A program made the translations under genes and the position numbers. A stretch of 64,000 nucleotides of DNA from JADKAV01 sp963769435. Lineage in GTDB: Bacteria > Actinomycetota > Actinomycetes > S36-B12 > UBA10799. This document shows, piece by piece, positions 9,502 to 18,631 of the stretch; positions within the stretch are counted from its first letter, which is position 1, and every line of letters begins with the position of its first letter. The stretch spans positions 744,001 through 808,000 of the forward strand of contig CAVYLN010000002.1 in NCBI GenBank assembly GCA_963769435.1, written 5' to 3'. A model generated the notes under the pieces. That model was given only the letters and a program-made list of their open reading frames with translations, was not told the DNA's origin and did not search any database.

Positions 9502-10106
9502 ATCAACGCCCCACGCTCTACCTCGACATCGATGGGGTTCTCAACGCGATTCCGGATGAGCCAGGGCCGACCGGCTACTCGATGCTGGTCATAGACAGCT
9601 ACGTGATCCACTTGCACGACGAGATTGCCGAGATGGTGTCCAAGCTCGCATCTCACTACGACATCGTCTGGTTCACGCTGTGGAACGAAAGGGCCGCGCC
9701 CTTGATCGGGCCGCATGTCGGGCTCGAGGAAGCACCACACCTGTCCACCTCGTGGCGATTGGGCCGGCGAAGGATGCTCGCCCAGGGCTACCCCGAGGCC
9801 GCCATCCGCTTCGTCCTGTACGCGAAGACACCACTGCTCAAGGACCGAGTCGATCTGCATGCGCAGTGGATATGGATCGACGACTCCCACGGCCGTGGCG
9901 ACCACAGTTACCTCATTCGCGAAGGCTTCGACCCCGCGAATTTCCGACTCCTGCGCACCGACCCTCGGCTCGGCCTCACCTGGCCGGACGTGGAACGGGC
10001 CGTTGGGTGGATCCCGGACTTGGGCACAGTCGCAGAAGAGATGGACCTGGGACCCGTGCAGCAACTCCCGCCCGGGACGACCGCGGGACGTACAGAGCCC
10101 GTGTGA
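9498..10106 (+). CDS. HAD-fold phosphatase-like protein
   Basis: A 202-residue HAD-superfamily protein. The N-terminal LYLDIDGVLN carries the nucleophile and acid-base Asp pair (DxD, residues 9 and 11), and WIWIDDSHGRGD near residue 125 supplies the C-terminal acidic motif. It resembles the small HAD domains found in nucleic-acid repair proteins (Swiss Army Knife type) more than sugar phosphatases. This assignment rests on motif style only. It is coupled to the VWA gene by an ATGA overlap and is followed 37 bp later by the HIT gene. A 5' or 3' phosphate on nucleic acid is a plausible substrate but is inferred. Confidence 0.75.
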   Translation: MNQRPTLYLDIDGVLNAIPDEPGPTGYSMLVIDSYVIHLHDEIAEMVSKLASHYDIVWFTLWNERAAPLIGPHVGLEEAPHLSTSWRLGRRRMLAQGYPEAAIRFVLYAKTPLLKDRVDLHAQWIWIDDSHGRGDHSYLIREGFDPANFRLLRTDPRLGLTWPDVERAVGWIPDLGTVAEEMDLGPVQQLPPGTTAGRTEPV

Positions 10107-10143
10107 CTGGCGGGAACAGGACCGAGACTGGCAACGTGTAGTC

Positions 10144-10536
10144 ATGGCGACCGACGGGGACAGTCCTTTCCTGGCGATCCCCGAGTCGGACTGGGTCGCG
10201 GCGAACGACTTGGCGTTCGCGATCCGGGACCGGTTCCCCGCATCCCCCGGCCACACCCTCGTGATCCCTCGCAGGCCCATCGCCGACTGGGATGCGGCAA
10301 CACCCGCGGAACGGGCAGCCATCCTCGAACTCGTGGACCGGGTCAAGCATGCACTTCGCGAATCCCATCAGCCGGACGGCTTCAACTTGGGCATCAACGA
10401 AGGGGCTGCCGCGGGCCAGACCGTGTTCCACTTGCACTTCCACGTGATCCCCCGCTACGACGGCGATGTGCAGGATCCGAGGGGCGGGATCCGGCACGCG
10501 GTGATGGGCAGGGGCAACTGGGAGGTCTCCGGGTGA
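10144..10536 (+). CDS. HIT family nucleotide hydrolase
   Basis: A 130-residue histidine-triad protein. The active-site motif HLHFHVIPR is near residues 97-105 and an upstream segment (GHTLVIPRRPIADW) matches the HIT fold. Family members hydrolyse or transfer nucleotides (AMP-amides, ApnA, adenylated 5' ends). The ATG at 10144 was chosen because protein similarity begins there; an open frame extends further upstream but overlaps the HAD gene. It is the fourth gene of the RecQ-VWA-HAD-HIT-HNH cluster. Confidence 0.85.
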   Translation: MATDGDSPFLAIPESDWVAANDLAFAIRDRFPASPGHTLVIPRRPIADWDAATPAERAAILELVDRVKHALRESHQPDGFNLGINEGAAAGQTVFHLHFHVIPRYDGDVQDPRGGIRHAVMGRGNWEVSG

Positions 10537-10548
10537 CGGGCAACGTAC

Positions 10549-11598
10549 ATGACCACTTGTGAGCCGACGCCTCAGGCACAACTCGAATTCATCGAGAGGT
10601 TCCAGCGACTGCTCGATTCCGGCCAGTTCGTCGCCACCTACAAGTACGCGTTGATCGTCGCCCTGTGTAATGTCGCCGCCGAGCACGGATTCGATGATGA
10701 TCGCGAACAGCGCATCCCGCTGCAGCAACTGGGACAACAGTTCCTGCGCCTCTACTGGACCCATGTCCGGGCGTATCCCGGTCTGGATCAACCACTCAGA
10801 CAGAACACGGGGAAGCAGGCCGCGATCCTCGCCACCGTGACCAGGGCCCGCGGCCTGACCCGGAACCCCGACAGAGTCGACGCAGCGGATGCCGTGCCCG
10901 AGCGCCTGCTGCGAGAAGCCACAGAGCGCGTCAGGCAGATGCCTCTCATGAAACTGCAGACGATCGGACGTGAGAAGAGGCAACCGGATCATCCCGACAA
11001 CTTCCTCTACCCCACGACTCTGGACGGGGGGTGTATCACCTTGCGGCCTGGTGTATCAGCGTGCCTTCGTCGATTCCGTGTCCTCATCGTCTCGTCGACA
11101 CAGGCCGCGTGGAGCGAATACGTGAGGAGGAACAACCCCGAACTCGGTGCCGGCCACGACCTGGACAACTTCCTGTTCGGCGTTGACCGTACGGCAGTTC
11201 ACCCACTGGTACCGCACCTTCTGGACCTCCAGCGCGGACGGTGCTTCTACTCCGGTTCGCCGCTGCGCGCTTCGGCCACACATGTGGACCACTTCATCCC
11301 GTGGGCCAAGTACCCGTTCAACTCGCCCTTCAATCTCGTGGCAACCAGTCGTACAGCGAATCTGCGCAAGAGCGATCACCTGGCCGCGCTGCCTCACGTC
11401 CAGGCCTGGCGGATGCGCAACTCAACGCAGTCCTCGGCGCTGATCGCGATGGGTGCGATCGCGCACGACCAGCAACGATCGGTCGCAATCGCCCGATACG
11501 CCTACTCAAGTGCCGCGCGGGTTGGAGCCCTGGGATGGCTCACCGGGAGCACACTGGATGAGCTGTCGGACTGGGAGTCCGTCCTCGCGGCGTCGTAG
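10549..11598 (+). CDS. HNH endonuclease domain protein
   Basis: A 349-residue protein with an HNH nuclease core at about residues 225-285: CFYSGSPL, then THVDHFIPW, then NLVATSRTANLRKSDHL. The HNH histidine (VDHFIPW), Asn and final His are present. The N-terminal 200 residues are helical and not recognised. The ATG is 12 bp after the HIT stop, so it is probably cotranscribed. It ends 10 bp before the convergent AddA-like gene. Its target is unknown; together with RecQ, HAD and HIT genes it suggests nucleic-acid processing or defence. Confidence 0.8.
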   Translation: MTTCEPTPQAQLEFIERFQRLLDSGQFVATYKYALIVALCNVAAEHGFDDDREQRIPLQQLGQQFLRLYWTHVRAYPGLDQPLRQNTGKQAAILATVTRARGLTRNPDRVDAADAVPERLLREATERVRQMPLMKLQTIGREKRQPDHPDNFLYPTTLDGGCITLRPGVSACLRRFRVLIVSSTQAAWSEYVRRNNPELGAGHDLDNFLFGVDRTAVHPLVPHLLDLQRGRCFYSGSPLRASATHVDHFIPWAKYPFNSPFNLVATSRTANLRKSDHLAALPHVQAWRMRNSTQSSALIAMGAIAHDQQRSVAIARYAYSSAARVGALGWLTGSTLDELSDWESVLAAS

Positions 11599-11608
11599 AG
11601 GTCCCCAT

Positions 11609-14600
11609 CTACACCTCGACCTCCACTGCATCCCCTTCCCGACAGAAAACGAGCACCCGCCGGCCGACCTCCATCCCCGTCGCGTCGGCCAGAGCCACTG
11701 CATAGACGGCCAACTGCTTGCGGTACGCCGCGATCATCTCGTCAGACGGCTCGGCGTCGGTCTTGTAGTCGATCACCACGATGCGACCATCGTCATCGGT
11801 GTAGAGCAGGTCGATGAAGCCCTCCACAACCTGCTCGCCCGCGACGGTGCCGACGTACGTCTCCTTCTGGTGTGCCACCTGTGCGGCCTCGCGGGTCGCG
11901 GTCGCTTCGAACCCGGAACGGGCCAGCCTGACGACAGTCTCCGCGCGCTCCGCGACACCTTCGGCGAGGGCCTGGGCACGCGCCGCGCCTTCCAGTCCTT
12001 CGCCGGTCGCCAGATCCACCGTCTGCAGGGTCGCGTGCACGGCTCGGCCGATCTCCGTGCCGTAGCGACCCTTGAGCCAGGCCGGCTTCTCGAGATCGCG
12101 GGCGGCCTTGTCCAGACCCGGTGGCAGGGCGGGCAACGCCAGGCCTTCCGGGAGGGGCACCTCACCGTGAGCGATGGCACCGGCCGACACAGCCTGTCGC
12201 GAGCGTGCGTTCTCGACGATGCGTTCGTGCCGCTGTTGCCAGCCGGGTTGCGGGGCGGGGACGTTGGCGACCCCGCGTGGCGGCAGGACTGTCCCGCGCA
12301 GGGCCCAGTTCTCGTGGTCCGCCCCCGAAGCAGCATCCAGCAGCACGTTGCCCCGGCTCCCCTGCCCGCCGAAACCGCTGACGACCAGATACTCCTGTGC
12401 CCGAGTGCATGCCACGTAGAGAAGGCGCCGGTCCTCCTGCAGAAGACGTTCCTTCTCCGCCGCCGCAGCTGTCGCCCAGCCGATGGTCCTGGGCAGGGCG
12501 CCCAGCGACACCTGCACGCCGTCGGACTCCCAGACCAGGACGCCGGGGTCGGCATTCGGCCGGATGATCAGGCTCGCGACGGCCACCATGCCGAACTCGA
12601 GGCCTTTGGCCGCGTGAATGGTCATCACCGACACCTGATCCGCGTCGTGCTCCGGGAGAACGATCTCGTTCTCACGGTCCTCACCGTCGGCCCGTGCCCG
12701 CGCCCACGACAGGTACTCGCGCAACGATCCGTGCGCGGTCTCGGCCCACTGCCTGGCCTGGTCGATCACGATGCGGTACCGCCGCCAGATCTCCGCGGGG
12801 TCGGGGTGGACGGCCGCGAGGCCCAGCAGGTCGTAGTTGTCGACGATCTCGGTCAGCACCTCGCTGGGGGACAACGTCCGTAGCCGACGGTTGAGCCGGT
12901 TCAGGAACACCATGGCCGGACCGACCGGTTCGTCGGCGGCCAGGCCCCCGGGCGCCTCGGCCCAGACCCGCCAGCTCCCGCCCGCGTGCCGCCACCTCCA
13001 CAGGTCGTCGTCGCCACAGCGCAGAATCGGGGTTCGCAGTGCCTCGCCCAGCAACAACTCGTTGCTCGGGTCATCGGCAGCGGCCGCCACCAGCAACAGA
13101 TCGCGCACCTGTTCGGAGCCGTAGATCAACGACCTTGCCATCAGCCGGTACGGCACGCGGGCGGTCACCAGCGCAGACTCCAGTGTCGGCAGGTGCGAAC
13201 GGGACGGTACCAATACCGTGATGTCCGAGGGCCTGATCTCCCGATCCCGGAACGGCCACCGCTCGGTCAGCGCGGTGGCGATCACGTCGACGACATGTTC
13301 GGCTTCCGACTCCTTGTCGCCATCGGGCTCCGAGACCAGGACCACGCGCTTGCGGTCGTCGGGGTGCACGCGCGTCGGTGACGGCCCAAGCGCGATGAAA
13401 TCCGGCTGGACACCCTCCTGGCGCGTGATGAGACGTCCGAACACCATGTTGATCCAGTCCAGGACGTCCGCGTGCGACCGGAAGTTGGTGGACAGCTCCG
13501 CGCGGGCATCCCGGCCCAGGTAATCCGAGGCTTCCATGAACGTTGCGATGTCTGCTCGGCGGAACCGATAGATCGACTGCTTGGGATCACCCACCACGAA
13601 CAACGACCCGGCTGGGACCCGGCACTCGCGCCAGTCCTCTGGCGCCACCCCCGGCGCCGGCCGCGATCCGCACCGCCAACTCGACCTGGATCGGGTCGGT
13701 GTCCTGGAACTCGTCGAGCAGTACGTACGGGTAGCGCTGCTGCAACTGCCGACGCACATCGGCATTGTCACGCAGCACGCGCCGGGCCAGCACCAGCAGA
13801 TCGTGATAGAGCAACTGGCCCTCGCGCCGCCGCTCCTCGGCCGCCTGCAGGATCTGCTGTGCCAGATAGGCCAGGACCCTGCGCAGGCACCCGTCCAGGA
13901 CCGGACCCATGATGTCCAAGCCCTCGAGGTCCCGGATCCGGTCACGGACGAGTCCGATGTCCGCCCAGTTGGCTTTTCGGCCCGCCCTGCCCGCCTTGAA
14001 GCTGGGCGCACCGCGCCACACGTCGAGAAGGTCCCCGATGTCCTCAGCGGATCGAAGGGCATCGCCCCAAGCCAGGACCTCCCGCAGGCGGACCAACAAG
14101 CCATCCGCGTCGTCCGTGCATTCGGTGACCTGCATCGCCAAGTCATCGAGGATTTCTACGCACGGCCCGAGATCGGGCTCCGGGATCGGCTGATAGTCGC
14201 GGTCCGCAAGCAGGTCCTCGACGAGATCCCAGTCCGCCTGCAGCCGCAACGCGAGCTTCTCCAAGGAGGGGGTCCACGCCGACCTGCTGCTCACCTTCAC
14301 ACCCGCGTCCATAAGGATCCGCAGGGCGTCCGCGAGGTCCTCGTCGGCCAGCATCTGACTACGCACCGTGCTCCACCACCGGTCGATCCGCACCGCCGAC
14401 CCGACTTCGTCCAGCACCTCGATCACCGGTGGCAGTCCGGCCTCGACGGGGTGCTCGGCCAGGATCCTGCGCGCGAACGCGTGCAGGGTCCCGATGGCTG
14501 CGGCATCCAGGTCCGCCACCGCGTGTGGGTGTGTCCTGCCCAGCTCGGCGCGCACCCGGTCGCGCAGTTCCGCGGCTGCCGATTCCGTGAAGGTCACTGC

Positions 14601-14759
14601 AGCGATCTCCCGGATGGGCTTGCCGGCGCCCACGAGTTCGCAGATTCGGTCCACCAGGATCCGGGTCTTCCCCGAACCCGCACCAGCGTCGACCACCACG
14701 GTCCTGTCGATCGCCGTCACCGCCAGGTCGCGGTCGACCTGGTCGCGCAGTCGGCTCAT
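11609..14759 (-). CDS. addA: AddA-like UvrD helicase with PD-(D/E)XK nuclease (one apparent frameshift)
   Basis: Helicase-nuclease subunit for double-strand-break end resection. The N-terminus has Walker A DAGAGSGKTRILV, then TFTESAAAELRDR, LLDEFQDTDPIQ (motif II), VVGDPKQSIYRFRRAD (motif III) and, further on, MTIHAAKGLEF (motif V) and LYVACTRAQEYLV (motif VI). The C-terminus ends in a RecB-type nuclease motif, VIDYKTDAEP. The frame changes in a run of five C (plus strand) near 13650; removing one base gives 1049 residues. The start at 14759 overlaps the AddB-like stop as ATGA. AdnA of mycobacteria is an alternative name, but the partner lacks an ATPase. Confidence 0.85.
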
Positions 14760-17716
14760 CCGATCACCTCCCGATAGTCGTCGAGCGCGGGATCGCTGAG
14801 CAACTCGTCGAAATCGTCCGGGGCCAGTCGCTCGTCCCCGCCATCGACACCACAAGAGGGGCAGTCGTATCCGTCGGAGTGCGCCGTGGGCCGCGGCGGG
14901 AACAGCCCCAGGCGATGCCCGTCGACGGCGACTTGGATGACTGACAGCGCATCGTCGAGGACTTCGTCCGTGACCTCGTAGCCGATCAACCGCTTGTCCT
15001 TCGCCCCTGAGATGAACCAGTAGTCCGCCCGGGTGGGCTCAGGTCCCCGGCCACACTCGCGTTGAGCGGCCAGTGCGTAGATGGGCAGTTGCAGGAACCT
15101 GCCCGCGTCGGTCGGATTCTGCTGGCTGAGCCGCTTGTACTTGTAGGAGCTTCCCGTCTTGTAGTCGAGGACCCGCAGGCTGCCGTCGGCGTCGATGTCC
15201 ACCCGGTCGACAGATCCGCGCAGCACAAGAGTCGTGCCATCAGGCAGACGCACGGGCAGATCCGCGAATCCCAGCTCGGGCCGCAGCGGCTTCCAGCGGC
15301 CGGCCCGTAGGTCGTTGTCCTGCTCGATCCAGGCCCGCAGGTCGCGGCGCATCCTGCGCTTCAGCCGGGTCCAGGGAGTGCGTAGGCCCACAGCCTGTGA
15401 CTGCTCCGCATCGCGGAACGCCTCCTCGATCAGCACATCGAGCTGCCCGACCATCTGCGCAGGCCACGGCTGCCCGAATCCGGGATCGGCCCACTGCGTG
15501 ACCAGCTTCTCCAGGACCCGGTGCTGCAGACTTCCCTGATCCACCGCACTCATCTCGATCGTTTCATCCGGGTCGTCCAACTCGTGCAGCCCGAGGATGT
15601 AGCGGTTGAAGTAATGGTGCGGGCACTGGTACCAGGCCTGCAGAGCTGTCGGACTCGGACCGATCGGGGGCATCTGCGGATCGCCACCGACGTGACCAGT
15701 GAACCGGGTGAAGGCGTTGGCGGCTCGGTCCTTGACCATCGAACGCGCATTGCGATCCACCATCGATGGATCCGCCAGTGCCACTCGCTGGCGAAGCCCC
15801 ACTGGAGTCACGGGATCCTCGGCCAGGACTGCCTGCGCGTGGGATCCGCGCACCTTCACCGCCGGGTGTACCCGGTCTTGCCATGTCGTCGCCTGCACAT
15901 CCTCGCCGAGGAAGTGCTGCAGCGTCGGAAGCAGCCACCGTGACGGGACCCGGTTCACCGCCGAGCGGATGTCCGCGCGCGGGAAGGACATGACGATCTC
16001 CCCTGCTCCCGCCAGTGCAGCCAACAGGTCACGGTGCTGCCGGTCCTGACGATCCCGCCAGGTCGGCAACACGCCGCCCGACAGCAATCGCACCGCCTCG
16101 GGCAGCAGTGGGTCGTCCGCGGTGGTCGGGGGAAGCATCCCTTCAGCCATGCCGAGCACACACAGCAGGTCGAAGTCCTGACCCACGGCATCCGCGATCG
16201 GCCCGATCATTACCCCGCTGCCGATCTTCCCCACGCGGGTGGTGCTGTTCCGCAGTTCGAGTTCCAGGGTCTCCCGAAGCGCCATCAGGGACGGTCGGCC
16301 GGCGACCTCGTCCAGACCTCGCAGCCCGTCCACGAAGCTGATGATCTCCTCATAAACACGCGCCTGGTCCGGGACTTTCGGGACCTCGGGGAAGACGCGT
16401 CGCCAGAGCCCCAGGAATCGGTCCGCCAGGACGGCCCAAGTCTGCGCTGTGTCCAGGGAAGCGAGATCTGCCGCGAGTTCGGCGATGAATTCGCGCAGCG
16501 CCGCAGCCGAATCGGCGTCGTTGCGCTGGCGGGCGGCGCGCTCAGGGTCCTCTTCGGAGCCCGCCGCGAGCCTGAGACCGGCCTCCAGCGCCCGCAGGCG
16601 CACGTCCCAGTCTGCGCCCGAGACGATCCCCGCCTTGCGTGACAACCGGTCCGAGCGCCCGGCATTCACGCCCTTCACCGGCGCATCCGCGAGCCAGGCC
16701 ATCACGTCGGCCCTGCGTAGATCCCGGTCCTGAAGGCGCAACAGGTTGCGCACGGCTCTGCCGTAGATGCGTTCGGCGGCCGGCTTCACTCCCCGGCCGT
16801 AGGCCTCGATACCCGCGGCCGCGAGGTGCTCGTGCAGTAGACGTGCGTAGGGATTCGCAGACGGGTAGACGATGCCGATGCGATGCCCAGGGGTGCCATC
16901 GCGCAGCCGTTCCGCGGCGACGGAGAGCACCGCCCGCACCTCATCGTCGGCATCAGTCGTGCAGATGACCTGGTCCGCCACTGGTTGCGGCGGAACCACA
17001 GTCGCCTCCGATGAGGCATGCAGAGCAGAACAAACCGAATCGAGCACACGGGAGTCTGCAGCCGCGCCGGTCACCCCGACGATCGCCGTCACTGTCGTCA
17101 CCCGCGCCACGGAGGCCAGGAAGCGTTGTTCCGGAGGCGTCAGTTCCTGCGGGAGAAAGAGGATCACAGGCGGCAGGGACCCCACCAGCCGGGTGGCGGC
17201 CTCCATCAACTCGGCCTCGTCGTAGTAACCGTGTCGCAAGCGCTCCCGAACGGAACTGTGCAGTGAGATCACTTCGGCAGTGACCCGCTGTGCGGCTGCC
17301 AGTTCCGGCAGCGCGGCACGATCCAGATGGTTGAGTTCACGGCTCGCGTCGGCAAGCGCTCGCGCCGTCTGCGGATGCTCGGCGATGTCGTGGAACAGAC
17401 CCGGTTGCGAACCCACCACCGCACGCATGCCACCCACCAGAACGGGAGCGGTGATCGGACGCCGACCGGCCCCTGCGACCGACGCGGCGGCAAGGGTCTC
17501 GGCGAGCCGGTAGAGGTTGACCATCGTCAGACCCGCGATACCGGGCCCGCCGCCTCGGCCGTGGGCCGCGAGCCACCGACGCGCACTCACCTTGAGCGTC
17601 TCGGTCGGCACCACGAGCATCACCTGACGCAGGGGGTCATCATCCTTGGCCTCAGCGACAGCCCGCGCGAGTTCCTCGTACGCGGGCCGCCCGAACCCGC
17701 TGGTCACTATCGACAT
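14756..17716 (-). CDS. addB: AddB-like PD-(D/E)XK nuclease
   Basis: A 986-residue partner of the AddA-like helicase. It has an inactivated helicase-like region: the N-terminus (TSGFGRPAYEEL) lacks a GxGKT/S loop, unlike AddB or AdnB with an active Walker A. The C-terminus carries a RecB-family nuclease: SVDRVDIDADG, LRVLDYKTGSSYKYK, then Q..IYALA. Cysteines at QCPHHYFNRY and at DCPSCG flank the nuclease, as in the Fe-S-stapled AddB nucleases, but I find only three of the four expected Cys clearly. It is the first gene of the pair. It probably acts with AddA in recombinational repair and degradation of linear foreign DNA. Confidence 0.8.
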   Translation of the reverse strand: MSIVTSGFGRPAYEELARAVAEAKDDDPLRQVMLVVPTETLKVSARRWLAAHGRGGGPGIAGLTMVNLYRLAETLAAASVAGAGRRPITAPVLVGGMRAVVGSQPGLFHDIAEHPQTARALADASRELNHLDRAALPELAAAQRVTAEVISLHSSVRERLRHGYYDEAELMEAATRLVGSLPPVILFLPQELTPPEQRFLASVARVTTVTAIVGVTGAAADSRVLDSVCSALHASSEATVVPPQPVADQVICTTDADDEVRAVLSVAAERLRDGTPGHRIGIVYPSANPYARLLHEHLAAAGIEAYGRGVKPAAERIYGRAVRNLLRLQDRDLRRADVMAWLADAPVKGVNAGRSDRLSRKAGIVSGADWDVRLRALEAGLRLAAGSEEDPERAARQRNDADSAAALREFIAELAADLASLDTAQTWAVLADRFLGLWRRVFPEVPKVPDQARVYEEIISFVDGLRGLDEVAGRPSLMALRETLELELRNSTTRVGKIGSGVMIGPIADAVGQDFDLLCVLGMAEGMLPPTTADDPLLPEAVRLLSGGVLPTWRDRQDRQHRDLLAALAGAGEIVMSFPRADIRSAVNRVPSRWLLPTLQHFLGEDVQATTWQDRVHPAVKVRGSHAQAVLAEDPVTPVGLRQRVALADPSMVDRNARSMVKDRAANAFTRFTGHVGGDPQMPPIGPSPTALQAWYQCPHHYFNRYILGLHELDDPDETIEMSAVDQGSLQHRVLEKLVTQWADPGFGQPWPAQMVGQLDVLIEEAFRDAEQSQAVGLRTPWTRLKRRMRRDLRAWIEQDNDLRAGRWKPLRPELGFADLPVRLPDGTTLVLRGSVDRVDIDADGSLRVLDYKTGSSYKYKRLSQQNPTDAGRFLQLPIYALAAQRECGRGPEPTRADYWFISGAKDKRLIGYEVTDEVLDDALSVIQVAVDGHRLGLFPPRPTAHSDGYDCPSCGVDGGDERLAPDDFDELLSDPALDDYREVIG

Positions 17717-17960
17717 CGCAATCCCCCTTCCGACTCATCGTGGCAGAAGGGTCTGACACAGATCGGTTCTGATGTGGGCGTGGCCACTGCCGATGTGCGG
17801 AGAGGAACGAACGCATGGATCGGTCGCGCCAGGTGTCCGTTCATCGCGACCGCTCTCATCGCCACGATTGTGGAGCATTGGCTTCGGGCCGGTCACGAAC
17901 GCCACTGAATCCGTGACTCGACAGCGATCCGGACGTACCGTGGATTCCAGGGGGTGCATC

Positions 17961-18569
17961 ATGATCGCGCGATACCTGGCGGTTCCTGCCAGCGCCGTTC
18001 TACTCCTGGCGGCGACTGCTCCGGCACCGTCGGCCAAACTCGGAAGGCAGGACGTCGGTGAGGCCTTCATCCTCGCGATGAAGCAGAAGGACAAGAAGAC
18101 GGCCGCCACGTACGTTCGTGCTGTCGGCCCCGGCGGGCAGAGGGCCGTCCTCAAACGGCCGGACTACATCTTCGAGGGGAAGTCGGCCTGGGATCCGGTG
18201 ACCGGTGCCCAGTGTTCGGGCCTCATCTGCCTGGCGAAGAAGTTTCCGGCCACTCCTGAACCCGGCTGGTACGTGCTCAAGCGCAAAGGGAAGTTCCGCG
18301 TGGTTGCGCGGGCGTACCTGGACACAGCGACCTATCTGCTGGACCAGGGCACGTTCGGCTGCCTCAACAAGCCGCGCAAGGTCCGCAACAAGGCGAAGAA
18401 CTGGAACCTCGTCAAGAAGGTTCCAGCGGGCACGCCCGTGTGGTGGGTTCCTGACACCGGCTACGTGAACGTCGCCGTGGATGCGGGTTCCAAGAAGCCT
18501 CGCCAGAAGATGATCTTCGGCTACATACCCGACATCGCCGATCATGTCAGCGAGGACTGCGGCGACTGA
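17961..18569 (+). CDS. Secreted protein of unknown function
   Basis: A 202-residue protein with an N-terminal signal peptide (MIARYLAVPASAVLLLAATAPAPSA) and a probable cleavage after APSA. The mature part is basic and rich in Lys (MKQKDKKTAATYV, KPRKVRNKAKNW), with four Cys that could form disulfides. I do not recognise a domain. The ATG at 17961 was chosen for the signal peptide and lies 244 bp from the divergent AddB-like gene; longer upstream readings lack one. Confidence 0.6.
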   Translation: MIARYLAVPASAVLLLAATAPAPSAKLGRQDVGEAFILAMKQKDKKTAATYVRAVGPGGQRAVLKRPDYIFEGKSAWDPVTGAQCSGLICLAKKFPATPEPGWYVLKRKGKFRVVARAYLDTATYLLDQGTFGCLNKPRKVRNKAKNWNLVKKVPAGTPVWWVPDTGYVNVAVDAGSKKPRQKMIFGYIPDIADHVSEDCGD

Positions 18570-18631
18570 CGCGGTCAGGCCGGTGTCCTGCCCCTCCCGG
18601 ACCGGGCCGCTGAACTCGATGGAGGTCCGGC

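Noticed and set aside
7960..10346. Two long minus-strand open frames (7960-9135, 391 codons; 9066-10346, 426 codons)
   Set aside because: They are antisense to the VWA, HAD and HIT genes, have no recognisable domains, and follow from high GC at third positions.
11453..14777. Long plus-strand open frames (11453-12883 and 13581-14777)
   Set aside because: Antisense to the AddA-like gene, which has full helicase and nuclease motifs; composition is Arg/His/Gln-rich and domainless.
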